Program-made: the position numbers and the translations under genes
The notes under the pieces: model-generated
Databases searched by the model: none
What the model was told of the DNA's origin: nothing
The model's input: only the letters and a program-made list of their open reading frames with translations
NCBI RefSeq assembly: GCF_026210795.1
Contig: NC_089436.1
Span: 1,798,001-1,862,000 of the forward strand
Reading direction: 5' to 3'
Length of the DNA: 64,000 bases
Source of the DNA: Rhizophagus irregularis
Lineage: Eukaryota; Glomeromycota; Glomeromycetes; Glomerales; Glomeraceae
In this document: piece by piece, positions 1-10,306 of the stretch
How the letters are laid out: the number at the start of each line of letters is the position of its first letter
Numbering within the stretch: the stretch's first letter is position 1

Positions 1-930
1 AGAAAAAGAATAGTATTAAAAAAATGTTAGTAAAAAATGGTTAGTAATAGAAAATGTTATTAGTATGTTTAGTAGTAAAATATATTAGTAAAAACAAACG
101 TTAGTAGGTTAGAAAAAAAGAAAATATAAATAAAAATTAGTAAAAAAATATACCTTTGTATTTATTTCACCTCTTTTTTTGAAGTTTGCTGTTTAAAGAG
201 AAAATAGATTTTGTTAATTATTTTTCTTTAATAAATAAAAAAAATAAATATTTAAATTACCTTGATGTGCGTTACTCTCATATTCTTCTGAAGATATATG
301 ATTAGATCTTCTTTTTCTTGAGTTTACTATATATAAACCAAATTAATTTTTGATTAAATTTTTTTAAAAAAAATGCTTAGATTACCTTGATATGTGTTGC
401 TTCCAAATTCTTTTGATTTAGAGTTTTTTTTCTTGAATTCGCAGATATAGGATTACCACCTTGACGCACAGTATCAAAAAATGTCCGCCCTTGATGTGGA
501 AGGTACTTAGGAACCACCTCATCTCCCGATTAATGAGACCCTAAGTCAGAGGAGGCTAGCCTATCGGGTACAAGTACCCTACAACTTCATCCCTAGGTAG
601 TCAAAAATCTCAGGTGGTTCCAGACCACAGCGTACTACGTGATTAGTCTTTGGATATGTTGGGATTTGATAAGTGAGAGAAAAAATACTCCAGCGCCAGC
701 GTTTTGTAAAGAATAATAAAATAATATTTTTAAGTTAGTTCTTTCTTTATTAAATTTTTGAAAAAGTTTTGTTTCTTAAAATCGTAAAAAAATGCTGGTT
801 GCTACAACTGACGGACAACGACAAATTGTCAGGCTACCCCCGGACAAAGTAATTGGAAGGCAGAAAATGTCATAAAATATCCAGCCCTATTTCATAACAT
901 TTTCCTCCAGGCTAAAGCAAATATTACAAA
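1..930. other. Intergenic: duplicated exon-like fragments and a GC-richer patch
   Basis: AT-rich sequence with no intact gene. On the minus strand two similar exon-like blocks (about 262-332 and 384-445) both read Asn-Ser-Arg-Lys-rich protein and both end in a GTAATT/GTAATC donor after CATCAAG/TATCAAG. A third short block (about 165-200, minus) could follow them with an AAACAG acceptor. They may be 3' exons of a decayed gene that was internally duplicated; the second copy is out of frame after a run of A. Positions 480-660 are clearly richer in G+C than the flanks and look like part of a dispersed repeat, but no coding frame was recognised. Confidence 0.35.
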
Positions 931-1091
931 AGAAATTGCAAATATATTTAACAAGCAATAGATACATGGCCGTTGAAAAATATATTCACACTTCATATTG
1001 TAATACCACAGTCTAACAAAGAAAGACAAGAAATTGCAAATATATTTAACAAGCAATAGATACATGGCCGTTGAAAAATATATTCACACTT
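931..1091. repeat. 63-bp perfect direct repeat
   Basis: The block at 931-993 recurs without mismatch at 1029-1091, a period of 98 bp. Each copy contains AGATACATGGCCGTTG and each is followed by a similar TACCACA...AAGAAAGAC tail, so the original duplication probably covered the whole 98-bp unit. Confidence 0.9.
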
Positions 1092-2880
1092 ATACCACAA
1101 AGAAAGACTCAAACCACTATTGTAAAGAAAAATATGAAAAATACGCGTATATCCTATTTTCATACCTTGCTTAACAGTTCCACTATTTATTTAAAAGAGA
1201 ATTTTCTGTATGCGGGTAGGGGTACATTTTTTCCTTTTTTTATTCTTTTCTTTTGTATATAGTAGATGAGTATGTCTTACTATATTAAATATATAAACTA
1301 AAGTGCCAAAGTATTGTTAATATTGTAAAAGATAAGTAAAGTATACTTGGATAAAAGAGAAAAGAAGAGACGAACCGTAAAGCGTTAATAAAAGATAAGT
1401 AAGAAGAGAAAAGTGTATTTTTGAAAATAAACAAAAAAAATCGCGCATTAATTTTAGATATCACATGTAATCAAAGCGATTTTAATTGGTTATTAATATA
1501 CATGCATAAATGTCATGTGATTTTAGTGACGAAACTGTAAACCTGCGTAATATTACGGTTAAAATATTTTGAAAATTTACGAGACTGTAAACCTGCGTAA
1601 TATTATTACTATTTGATCGTTAAAGCTGCGTATGCAGTAGAACGTATACAAGGGCATGCGATACTATTGAATAATCAAAAATAATATTAACACCTTTTCT
1701 TTTAAGTTTGGGAAAGCAGATTTTTTTATTATTTACAATTTTTATGTTAAAAATTAAAGTAAATTCTAATTTTTATTATAACTTAATAAAAAATACACAT
1801 TTGATACTTGTTCGCTACTATTTTACTATAAAATAGTATCCAGGCTGTACGGCATGAACGTCAGTATCAGTTACAGCCCAAAAAAACGTAAGTCTCCAGC
1901 CGATATTTGGTACGGACTGGGCCTAGCTATTCACTTAATAAATAAAAAAATAAAAATAATTATCTTCTTCTACGATACGTAGGTAAGTTTCTCCTTCTCC
2001 TACGATTGTCACGCGTAACTAAAATTGATCAAATTTATCAAATTTAAAATGTGAACGTAAAATAGAATGTAATATTAATTATAAAATTTTATTATAATAT
2101 AATTACCTGGCCTCTTCCAAAATCTTGTTCTAAATTCATAATAATATTTTTGGCCAGTACTCATTCACAGCTACTGCCAAATGTGGCAAAAAACTGGCTT
2201 TCTGTACAAGTTACAGCAACAGCTTTTGATCTGGTTTTGGTGAAGTGATGAATTTGAAAAAAAACCAATATTTTTTTGAATTCATTTATAAACATTTTTG
2301 GGAGTTTATACAAATCTTTACAAAAAATATTATATATACGTATTATTGTATTACGCTAATTTAAACCTTTACATGTAAAACATTGGAAGATATCAACACT
2401 ACTTAGATTTGTTGGTAAAATTGGAGTAGACAGTAAAATAATAGATATTATATGAGAAAAATTTCAAATAATAAAAAAAACCAAATAAGAAATATACACA
2501 AAATATTAAAGATAATTTCTTTTTTTTTAAATATAATTAAAAAAAAACTTACTAAATACTCGGCTTAATATTTAACCAAATGGTTTGTTTCTCTATAGGA
2601 GAAATAGGTTTTTTATAAGAAATTTTTATATCTTAATAATATATATATATTTATACAATAATATCATTTTGATATTTTTTTGTAAAAATATTATCAATAA
2701 TACCGGTTGAAGAATATTGTTAATATTGGTCATGAATCGTCACACTATTGACCAACGGTAACGAAGAATCGGCTGATCGGACTAGTCAATTATGGTTTGT
2801 GTGCCAAATGATAATCTTTTTTAACTTTTTTCTTTTTTACTTCTTTTTTTTTGTAGATATCGGCTTTTTGGATTGGTAAT
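1092..2880. other. Intergenic, no gene seen
   Basis: No convincing coding frame on either strand. A roughly 24-bp direct repeat (ACTGTAAACCTGCGTAATATTA) occurs near 1534 and 1582. A small palindrome of TACTATTTTA/TAAAATAGTA lies near 1817-1839. The rest is AT-rich low-complexity sequence. Confidence 0.5.
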
Positions 2881-2889
2881 TTGAACGAC

Positions 2890-3130
2890 CAGGCTTCTTA
2901 AACGAACGAACCAAAATAAAGTTCGTTCTTTTTCTTTCGTTTTTATTCCTTGCGAACGTAATTAACGTTCCCTTTTCTTTTTTTAGCGACCTGACGAACG
3001 AACAAGCCGAACACCCAGGAACTTGAACGAAACAAAGGTATGTTTCGTTCTTTTTTAGTTTTTACTTGAGGGAACGTAATTAACGTTCCCTTTTCTTTTT
3101 TTAGCGATCTGGACGAACGAACAAAAAAAT
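2890..3130. repeat. Two tandem hairpin-rich repeat units (about 118 bp)
   Basis: Two adjacent units each hold, in order: a GAACGAAC/GTTCGTTC-type (or GAACGAAAC/GTTTCGTTC) hairpin, a GAACGT-AATTA-ACGTTC hairpin, the string CCCTTTTCTTTTTTTAGCGA, and a GACGAACGAAC end. The second hairpin plus tail is near 2953-2992 in unit 1 and 3073-3109 in unit 2. The units could be a short tandem array or the remains of a hairpin-rich non-autonomous element; no coding capacity was seen. Confidence 0.75.
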
Positions 3131-3817
3131 TGGTGTATGGCAGTCTGCCAGATGATCAGTAATTGAAAGGGACCAATAAATTAATTAGCATAACGAAAAC
3201 AATTTTTAAGAGCATTGGATATCATTTAAGGATCTTATAGAAAAGGCTTTAATTTTTAGCGGCGCTGAAAATTTTGATGATAGTCATGTATCAATTATTA
3301 AGTATTATTTGATTCTTGCATCAAATCATACTAATTTTATATAATTACAGAGATTTGTTGGGAAGATTTTGAAGCTCCGGAATGGTGCGTACCTATTAAA
3401 GCTAATGTATTAACATTTGAATGGGACGTAAGTACCAAAATACAAGATATTCAAAATTTTAGAATTACCACAAATATTTTTTGCTTGTAATTCTTATCAA
3501 AGTTACAGTTGCTAATAGAGCTCAAATTATTAATAATTATACATTTTAAAAATATTCCGCATTAAGTTTAGCATTATTTGAAGACTTTTTATTTGGTAAT
3601 ACCCTCCCCTTAACTTTTCCTCGCCACTTTCATAAACGATAATAAACGATTGTGAACAATAATAAGTGATATGATAGATTGAGGGTTGATCGGGTGGTGT
3701 GTGTATTAGTGATATTATAATCAATGGTGTATAACAAAAAGCTAACAAATGATAATAAAATGATAATGATAATAAATGATAATAAACAATTGTGAAAAAA
3801 TGATAGAAAATAAAAAC
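3131..3817. other. Intergenic downstream of the SANT-like gene
   Basis: No gene recognised. Contains repeated ATGATAATAAA-type runs near 3750-3800, just beyond the stop codon of the minus-strand gene. Confidence 0.4.
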
Positions 3818-4730
3818 TCATTCATTATTATCATCATCGACTAAAAAAGGAAAAGAAATTAATAAATTTTGTATTTACGACTAAAAAAGAAAAAAAAATT
3901 AATAAATTTTGTACTTACCATTTCGATCTTCTGTATTTTGAGTATTCGTATTCGTATTTTGAGTATTCCGGCTCCCACGTGCTATAAAATATTAAGAAAA
4001 TCAATAAAAATTTATAATTTGATTAAACTTTTATACTTTACATACCATTCCTTCTATTGTTTCGTCTGTGTTGAGTTTTATTAACACCAATTGAAGCCTG
4101 TACAAACTGATCGTCTAGAAACATATTAAATCATATTAAATAAAACAATTTACCTCTTTAATATAATCATTTTGTTGATTATGTAATGTTGTTAGATTTA
4201 AAAGTTCTTACCTGGTTTTTCCCAAAACCGTGTATTCAGCGACTTCAAAATAAATGGCACCAGCACGGCTTCTTGCCCCTCTCGGATCGTTTGCAATCAC
4301 TAATAATTGATCCTAAAGTATTAAGTGTTAAATAAGTATTAAAATTACTATTACAACAAATTTTTATTAATATTTAACTCACGTGATAACTGGTCACTAA
4401 TCCATTGAATTTTGTTTGGCACTGTTTGCCCGAATAATTGCTTCCACACCTCTCATTTACTTTATTCGCAACGGAATTCCAGAATCTTTTTCTACTTCTT
4501 CCTGCAATTTGATAATGGTACTCGAAGTTTCTTGATCTCCGCTGCTCAATCAAAACTGCGATTTGGTCATCCGACCACTCCACCCGGCCGGAAGAATAAG
4601 TTATAGTGTCGAAAATGGAGGTAGTATTGACATTGATGGTATTGGTATCATTGACGGTGGTTGAATCGGTTGAAGATGAGGACATTGTTTGAAATTTTGT
4701 TAAAAAATTGTTTAGAATATTTGGAAACAT
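3818..4730 (-). CDS. SANT/Myb-like (trihelix-type) DNA-binding protein, probably damaged
   Basis: Minus-strand gene with about five exons. Exon 1 (4730-4383) starts with a Ser/Thr/Asn-rich leader (Met at 4730; a second Met at 4685 is equally possible), then a SANT-like helix set: VEWSDDQIAVLIEQR, then WNSVANKVNERCG and QCQTKFNGL, the W...L...R / W..IA / C..K spacing of trihelix domains. Exon 2 (4312-4212) joins cleanly in phase 0 through GTGAGT/TTTAG. Later exons give a polar Asn/Thr/Gln-rich tail (repeated NTQNTNT) ending VDDDNNE-stop at 3818. The join from exon 2 to exon 3 is one base out for that natural-looking frame, so either a different splice site is used or the copy carries an indel. 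Before the last exon lie two tandem copies of a 40-bp mini-intron. Such proteins are common in glomeromycete genomes, often as transposon-linked families; its targets are unknown. Confidence 0.55.
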
Positions 4731-5329
4731 ATTTGATAAAAAAAAATATGTATTGATTATAAAAAAAAATATGTATTGATTATTAATTAGTATTGATTAT
4801 CAAAAAAATGCGAGAAAGTTCTTGTAACAATTCTAATTATGCCATTCAATTATCATGATATTACATCATTTCATTTTTTAATTATTAGTACAATTTTTAA
4901 TGTAACACCATTTCAAAATGATTTTGTTGATTCATGATATTATATCATAAAATTCACAAAACAGAGAATTCGTAAAACTCCGTCTCTTGTCCATTAAAAG
5001 TGATTAAAATGTCGATCTTCCATTGTTTTCCATCGTACAAAAAAAAAAAATTAGCCATTAAAAGTGATTAAAAATTTTGTAAATTAGGTCCGGTATTATT
5101 CTTACGTAAAAATTAACATTTATTTATTACGACTTACTAATGCGAAAAAAAATTAATTAATTTTATTAATTTTACATCTTGGATTGATTTAATGTTAATT
5201 TTCAAAAGTTGAATTAATGTTGAGCGCGTTAAACGAATTCGTTGAGCAAAAATTATGCTTATGTAATACGCGATTAATAATTTTTCATTTGATGAAAGTC
5301 ACGAGACATACTATCTTCTTGCTTATATT
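4731..5329. other. Left flank and candidate end of the CACTA-like element
   Basis: Two copies of ATTAAAAGTGAT (4993-5004, 5057-5068) match an inverted copy, ATCACTTTTAAT, at 8817-8828 on the other side of the transposase. A longer imperfect inverted match pairs about 4815-4841 with about 8877-8905. These look like subterminal repeats. No gene seen. Confidence 0.45.
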
Positions 5330-8300
5330 ATACACGATTATCACTAAGCTTGAAATGGAAATCAAATGTGTCATCATTTTCTTTATTTGGTGTGGCATAC
5401 TACAAGTTAAATCTTCTATTCAAAGGTATAATCGACAAATATTTTTGTTTTCCTACCGTAATATTTCTAAATTTTGTAGCTCGACATAATATCCTACGAA
5501 CCGCTAACAGGGAATCACAACCTTCTTGAAAGTATTCAGCTTTCCATAATTCGGTATTTGATATTTCTGGCTCCATAAAACTATGTTTAAACCGAATACT
5601 AAAAGAAGGTGCAGGTTTATACCACTTGACATATGCTAGGAGGTGAGTTTTCGTTCCTTCTGGAAATCTAGGGCATGCTCGAAATAATATTGGACTTCAC
5701 CCGGATAAGTGTCAACTGAATCATCATTAGCTGCTTTCCATTTTGCAAATATATTCGCATTTTTTTCATTGGCGACCAGAAATCATAGATCCAAATATTT
5801 CGGCGCCAATTTGTAGTCTTGCATGCTGATTCATATGCAAATCCATAAATCCTAACACATCTTCTTTTTCCTTTTCATATAATATTGCATACCATTCACA
5901 TAGAAATCCTCGCAACTCCAAAGGCATAACGACATTGATATATGATGGGTTAAGCATTTGGCCAGGTAATGGTTCAGTGCCATATATTTTGGAAACCATA
6001 GACGTATTATGTCTCATGAATAGAAAATGCTGCAGTTCCTCCCTTTCTGCTGCGATTGCTAAACTTCCTACAGCTTTTTTTGGTACAAGAAGATGGAGAG
6101 ATTCATCTAGAAGGCCAGATGTCCATTTACATGATAAGTGATAATCCACCAAAGTGTTTTTAAGAACAATTTTCATTAATTCGGGTTCTATTTGTCGGTT
6201 ACTATTAGGATATGATCCTAAATAACAGGAATTTTTTTAATAAAGGTACTAAAGACAATTGAAAGACACTGAAGTAAATTTACCTATATATCCATTAAGT
6301 CTTTCAAACGGGAAAAGCCAAAAACTATATATAGGACCATAATCACGACAGCAATCAGGGATATGAAGTGCGAGATGTATATTGCTTGTTATAAATTCTG
6401 GTCCATATGTATATTCTATAAGGTAGGCCATATCTTTTAACCTCTCTTGCGCCTCCTTCAAATCATCATCTGTAATAAATCTTGCTACTAAAAGATTACA
6501 AGCTCGAACAAAATGCCCTAAGATCTTTCTATCATTATCATCTAGCATATCCCATAATATAGATGTAGAATAAATCATAATAAAGGTCTTCCATTGATCA
6601 GCAGTTAAGCTTAAAACCCATCATTTCCGATTGCAATCTTTGGAGGAATTCTACCAATGTCGAAGGTAAATCAATATTATCCATTCTGTTTTGTGCTACA
6701 CGGAACACTTCCATAGTTAATTTTTTTTGGTTTACAAAAATGGATTTGATTATCCATTTTGCAACACCGAGAAAAAGACAATGCATAGCATCCACTACAG
6801 CAAATCGTATGCATCCATTAGATATGAGGCAAGCACTTTCTTAAAATTCATCTGAAAATGTTTAATTTCAAAACGCTGCCTCTCGATGACTTCGAGCTAC
6901 ATTGCAACCATTCCGCGAGCATATTGTCTATGTAATAAAAGATCTGCAGGCTTTGCTTACCCATTCATTATAGTTTCGCATTCCTCCGTAATGAGTTTTT
7001 CTAAATTCCTCGCTATAAGTGGTACGTTTATCACACCTATAGCATTTCATTACTGCAGATCCACGACCAAATAACTTTCGTGTAGCTGGAGTATCAGATG
7101 ATCCAACAATTAACGCAACTTTTATTTCTAAACCATTGGAAAATTGGTGAGTTTTTGGTACTTTCCACCCCTTCCAAAGTTCTAATAACTCATCTACAAT
7201 AGGAGCTAGATAATGATTAATGCGTTCCGCCTCTCTTTTGGTCCTGGTAAGAAACCCAAATATATAATATTTTCGGGCTTATTCCTTTCTGACCTTGGAA
7301 GATTGCAAATAGACGCATAAATAGCGCCAGTACTATGCTGCGTGTAGGAGAATGGTTGGAACCAATCAAGATTAAGGAGAAGACCTGGATGGGTTGTGGC
7401 AGTCTCGTTGTAAAAAAGGTACTACCATCAAATGGAAAATTTTTCCATACCTTACCATCGTAAATATCTGAATAGATATTATTTTCGTTTCTTTTCGAGC
7501 CCTCGATAATTTTAACATGTTCTCAAAATCTGGTCGTTGATATAAAATGCTCAATTGCTGACGAATGTTTGAGCTTAGGATAAACCATGCGAGGTACGAC
7601 AATTGTTGCATCTTTATTTTTTTTGAGAATGGAAAGTGGATTATTGCATTGGTGATTACGACTTGATATTGGATTATTTGGATACTCTTTATACGGGCAA
7701 TTCATTATAGCAACTTTTCCTTCTTCCTTATATGCAATAATATCTTTAACATTATGCAATTTATGGCAATCGGTACATGCAGCTAATTGCATTTTCGGTT
7801 GAAAAATGTTTAACCATATTTTTGCCATATATAATGAGGTAGGAAAATTTTCAAATTGCAACTTATCAAAGCGCATAAGAATTATATGAAAAAATTTTAT
7901 TAAGGATTCAAGTGCAATATCAGGCAATCGAAATCTTTGTTGAAATTTAAATAGCCATATTATAATCTCAGTATTAATAGAATCACTTAAGCTTTCCACT
8001 ATAAATGCTTCTTCATTGTCATTGTCAATCTTAGGAGATGCGAAAAAATCTTCTACATCATCATTCTCCTCTCCTTCATCCACATCATCATTCTCTTCCT
8101 CATCCATATTATCTACATCATCATTCTCCTCTCCTTCATTCACATCATCATTCTCTTCCTCATCCATATTATTTACATCATCATTCTCCTCTCCCTCATC
8201 CACATCATCATTCTCTTCCTCATCCATATTATTTACATCATCATTCTCTTCCCCTCATTTATATTATCTACATTATAATTCTCACCAAAATAATTGATTT

Positions 8301-8781
8301 CATCATTATTTTCATCAATTGTAGGTGCTGGAATACGAAAACATGAAGGTTTTGATGAAAATAATGTTATATTTTCTTCAATATATTGGAAAGAAGGACC
8401 AGGATGGGAAGAGTCCTGATCTGGACTAGATGTACCGGAGTAATTATTTCTTTCTCGCTTTTTTGATATATTCAATTTTATTTCTGTATTTATATATGTA
8501 TTATTAACAGATGATGTTTTTTTCTTTCTTATCATGATGGTATTTTCCTGATTTTTTCTAGAATCTTTTGATCTCGATTCCCACAAACTATCATCATACG
8601 TATGTTTCTCTTGAGTGCGAGAATCAACTTCTGCACCTTTGCAACGAGCACAATTGCAAATATACAAATACTTTTTTTTGGGCTTTATTAAATCAGCCAC
8701 AAAGGTTTCAGAGGTTTCAACTTTACGTTTTTTATTACTCTTTATTAATCCAGATACAGAGTTACATTTTTTATTATTCAT
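5330..8781 (-). pseudogene. Decayed CACTA (En/Spm)-type TNP2-like transposase
   Basis: Minus-strand remains of a DNA-transposon transposase, in fragments in all three frames. In order from the N-terminus: a Lys-rich start with a Cys cluster (ICNCARCKG, about 8670); an acidic Glu/Asp/Asn repeat (60-bp units); a Cys cluster (CTDCHKLH ... CPYKEYP, about 7775-7690); the YQRPDFENML and YDGKVWKNF-type block (about 7540-7430); MDAMHCLFLGVAKW (about 6790), the strongly diagnostic DxMHNLFLG block of plant and fungal CACTA transposases; GPIYSFWLFPFERLNGY (about 6300), the DUF4218-like block; and a C-terminal VDTYPGEVQYYFEHA segment (about 5700). A one-base loss near 8253 separates the first two pieces, and many stops and frame changes follow between 7500 and 6600. 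It is therefore non-autonomous as it stands. Introns may explain one or two breaks but not all. Confidence 0.85.
8058..8240. repeat. 60-bp minisatellite coding for acidic 20-residue repeats
   Basis: About three 60-bp units in perfect register inside the transposase remnant. On the minus strand each unit encodes a Glu/Asp/Asn repeat built on DEEENDDVDEGEENDDV. On the plus strand it appears as TCATCATTCTC-type repeats that give false Ser/His-rich reading frames. Confidence 0.9.
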
Positions 8782-9096
8782 TTTTATTAAAATGTATAAA
8801 ATATATTTTTTATTCTATCACTTTTAATAGTTAGTAATCGAAGACGTTCAGAAACGAGCTTTTAATAATTCTTATCATACATAAGAATTGCACAAGAATT
8901 TTATGAGCGCGTTACTTTTACCTGGTGAGAATTGCGCAAACGCGTTGCTACCTCTGAGCCCTTGATCTGCATCCTGAAATCTCTGAAATCATTATAAATT
9001 TGCACACAAACAACTTTTCTCGCGTTCTGAAATCTCTACTTTATACGGGATTTTTTTATTTTACAAAATAACAAAAAGATTTTATACTTCGTAACA
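8782..9096. other. Right flank of CACTA-like element and spacer to a divergent gene
   Basis: Contains the inverted subterminal matches at 8817-8828 and about 8877-8905 described for the left flank. The remaining 190 bp would be the upstream region of the plus-strand gene beginning at 9097. No coding sequence seen. Confidence 0.4.
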
Positions 9097-10306
9097 ATGA
9101 ATAGTGATAATGTATCATCTAGTGATGAATCATCCTCCTCCTCCTCCTCCTCCTCCTCCTCCTCTTCTTCTTCTTCCTTTTCTAAAAGTTCTTATAACAC
9201 GATAAAAGCAAGTATTTGATTATTTTATATATTATTTCTGCTTTTATCCTATTTACATTTATCTATTATTTTACAGAAAGAAGTGTTTATTTGGAGCGAC
9301 TCCGAGCTAAAAGACGTATACAGTATTAACTATGAGATTTCACATGGGCTGAAAGAAAAGATAACATTCTACCAATTGCCTTCCACCACTTTACAAACTC
9401 GTAAATAAAAAATATAAAGTCTCAAATAGTGATTTATTAAAGATGTTATATGGACGTTGGCGATCTCGCCATCGCGTTAGTAATATTAGAAAGCAAGGGG
9501 AAGCCCAAATAAAACGTAACAAAAGAAGAGCAATGAAGAATTCAAGGATGCAGGATGTAAATTATTTAATTAACAGAAGCTATTAAATTTAGTTTTTTTT
9601 TAAATTAATTATATTGTGCTTTATAATTAACATTGTTAGAAAAAAAAAAGAAGAACAAACGCGGCCAATTACCTAATACAAAACAAAGATAAGTACATTT
9701 GCCGATATCCTGAAAAGGATCTAGTTCAAATTTTAAAAGATTCAGGCTACCATTCGAAGAATGGGAGGAAACCGACGAAGATGATGAAGATGATGAAAAT
9801 GATGAAGAAGAAGTAGTCACAAAAAAAAATTCGATATATATTTATGAAAGATGGTGGAGATCTCCTGCTGTATGTATATTTTATTATTTTTTATCAAAGT
9901 ATAAACACTAATTTATAGTTTAATTTCTTTATTTAAGCTTCAACGTTTATTACATAATCGTATTGATCTAACGGTAGAGTTATTAAGGAAAAAACCACCA
10001 AACTTAAAATGTAAAAGAGTTCTAGACAAAACAGAAACAGTTAGTGTGCCACCTGCCGGCGCACCAAGCTGGTGTTTGAATAGAGAAGCACTTGAAAAAT
10101 TCAACCGTTTAACCAAAAATATCCCGGTTTATGATTATGATACTGATGAAAGCATCATTCAAGACAACAATGGTGCCGATGATGATGTTGATAATAACGT
10201 CGTAAATAACAAAAATAACAACAAAAGGAAAAAAAGAAAAATAAATCTAAATCAAAAAATAAAAAATCAAAAAAATAAATTTTACAATTATTACACTTTT
10301 GCCTAA
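9097..10306 (+). pseudogene. Ser- and Asp-rich protein of unknown function, frame-damaged
   Basis: Plus-strand multi-exon gene. It starts MNSDNVSSSDES followed by a run of Ser encoded by a (TCC)n microsatellite (about 9131-9177). Later segments: EVFIWSDSELKDVY; MLYGRWRSRHRV with a basic region; an acidic WEETDEDDEDDEND stretch; YERWWRSPA spliced (GTATGT ... TTTAAG) to LQRLLHNRIDLTV; and a polar Asn/Lys-rich tail ending near 10306. At least two frame changes are not explained by introns: one near 9405-9425, where an intron would need to be only 19 nt, and one near 9715-9725 in a short A run. I do not recognise the family. It sits head to head with the CACTA-like transposase but probably outside its candidate ends, so it may be a separate repetitive gene family. 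Confidence 0.4.

Noticed and set aside
480-660. GC-richer patch as a structural RNA gene
   Set aside because: No recognisable tRNA, 5S or snRNA box; more like part of a dispersed repeat.
5217-5489. Plus-strand 90-codon hydrophobic frame
   Set aside because: Overlaps the C-terminal coding part of the transposase on the other strand and has no motif of its own.
8016-8346. Plus-strand Ser-rich and His/Pro-rich frames
   Set aside because: They are antisense shadows of the acidic minisatellite in the transposase remnant.
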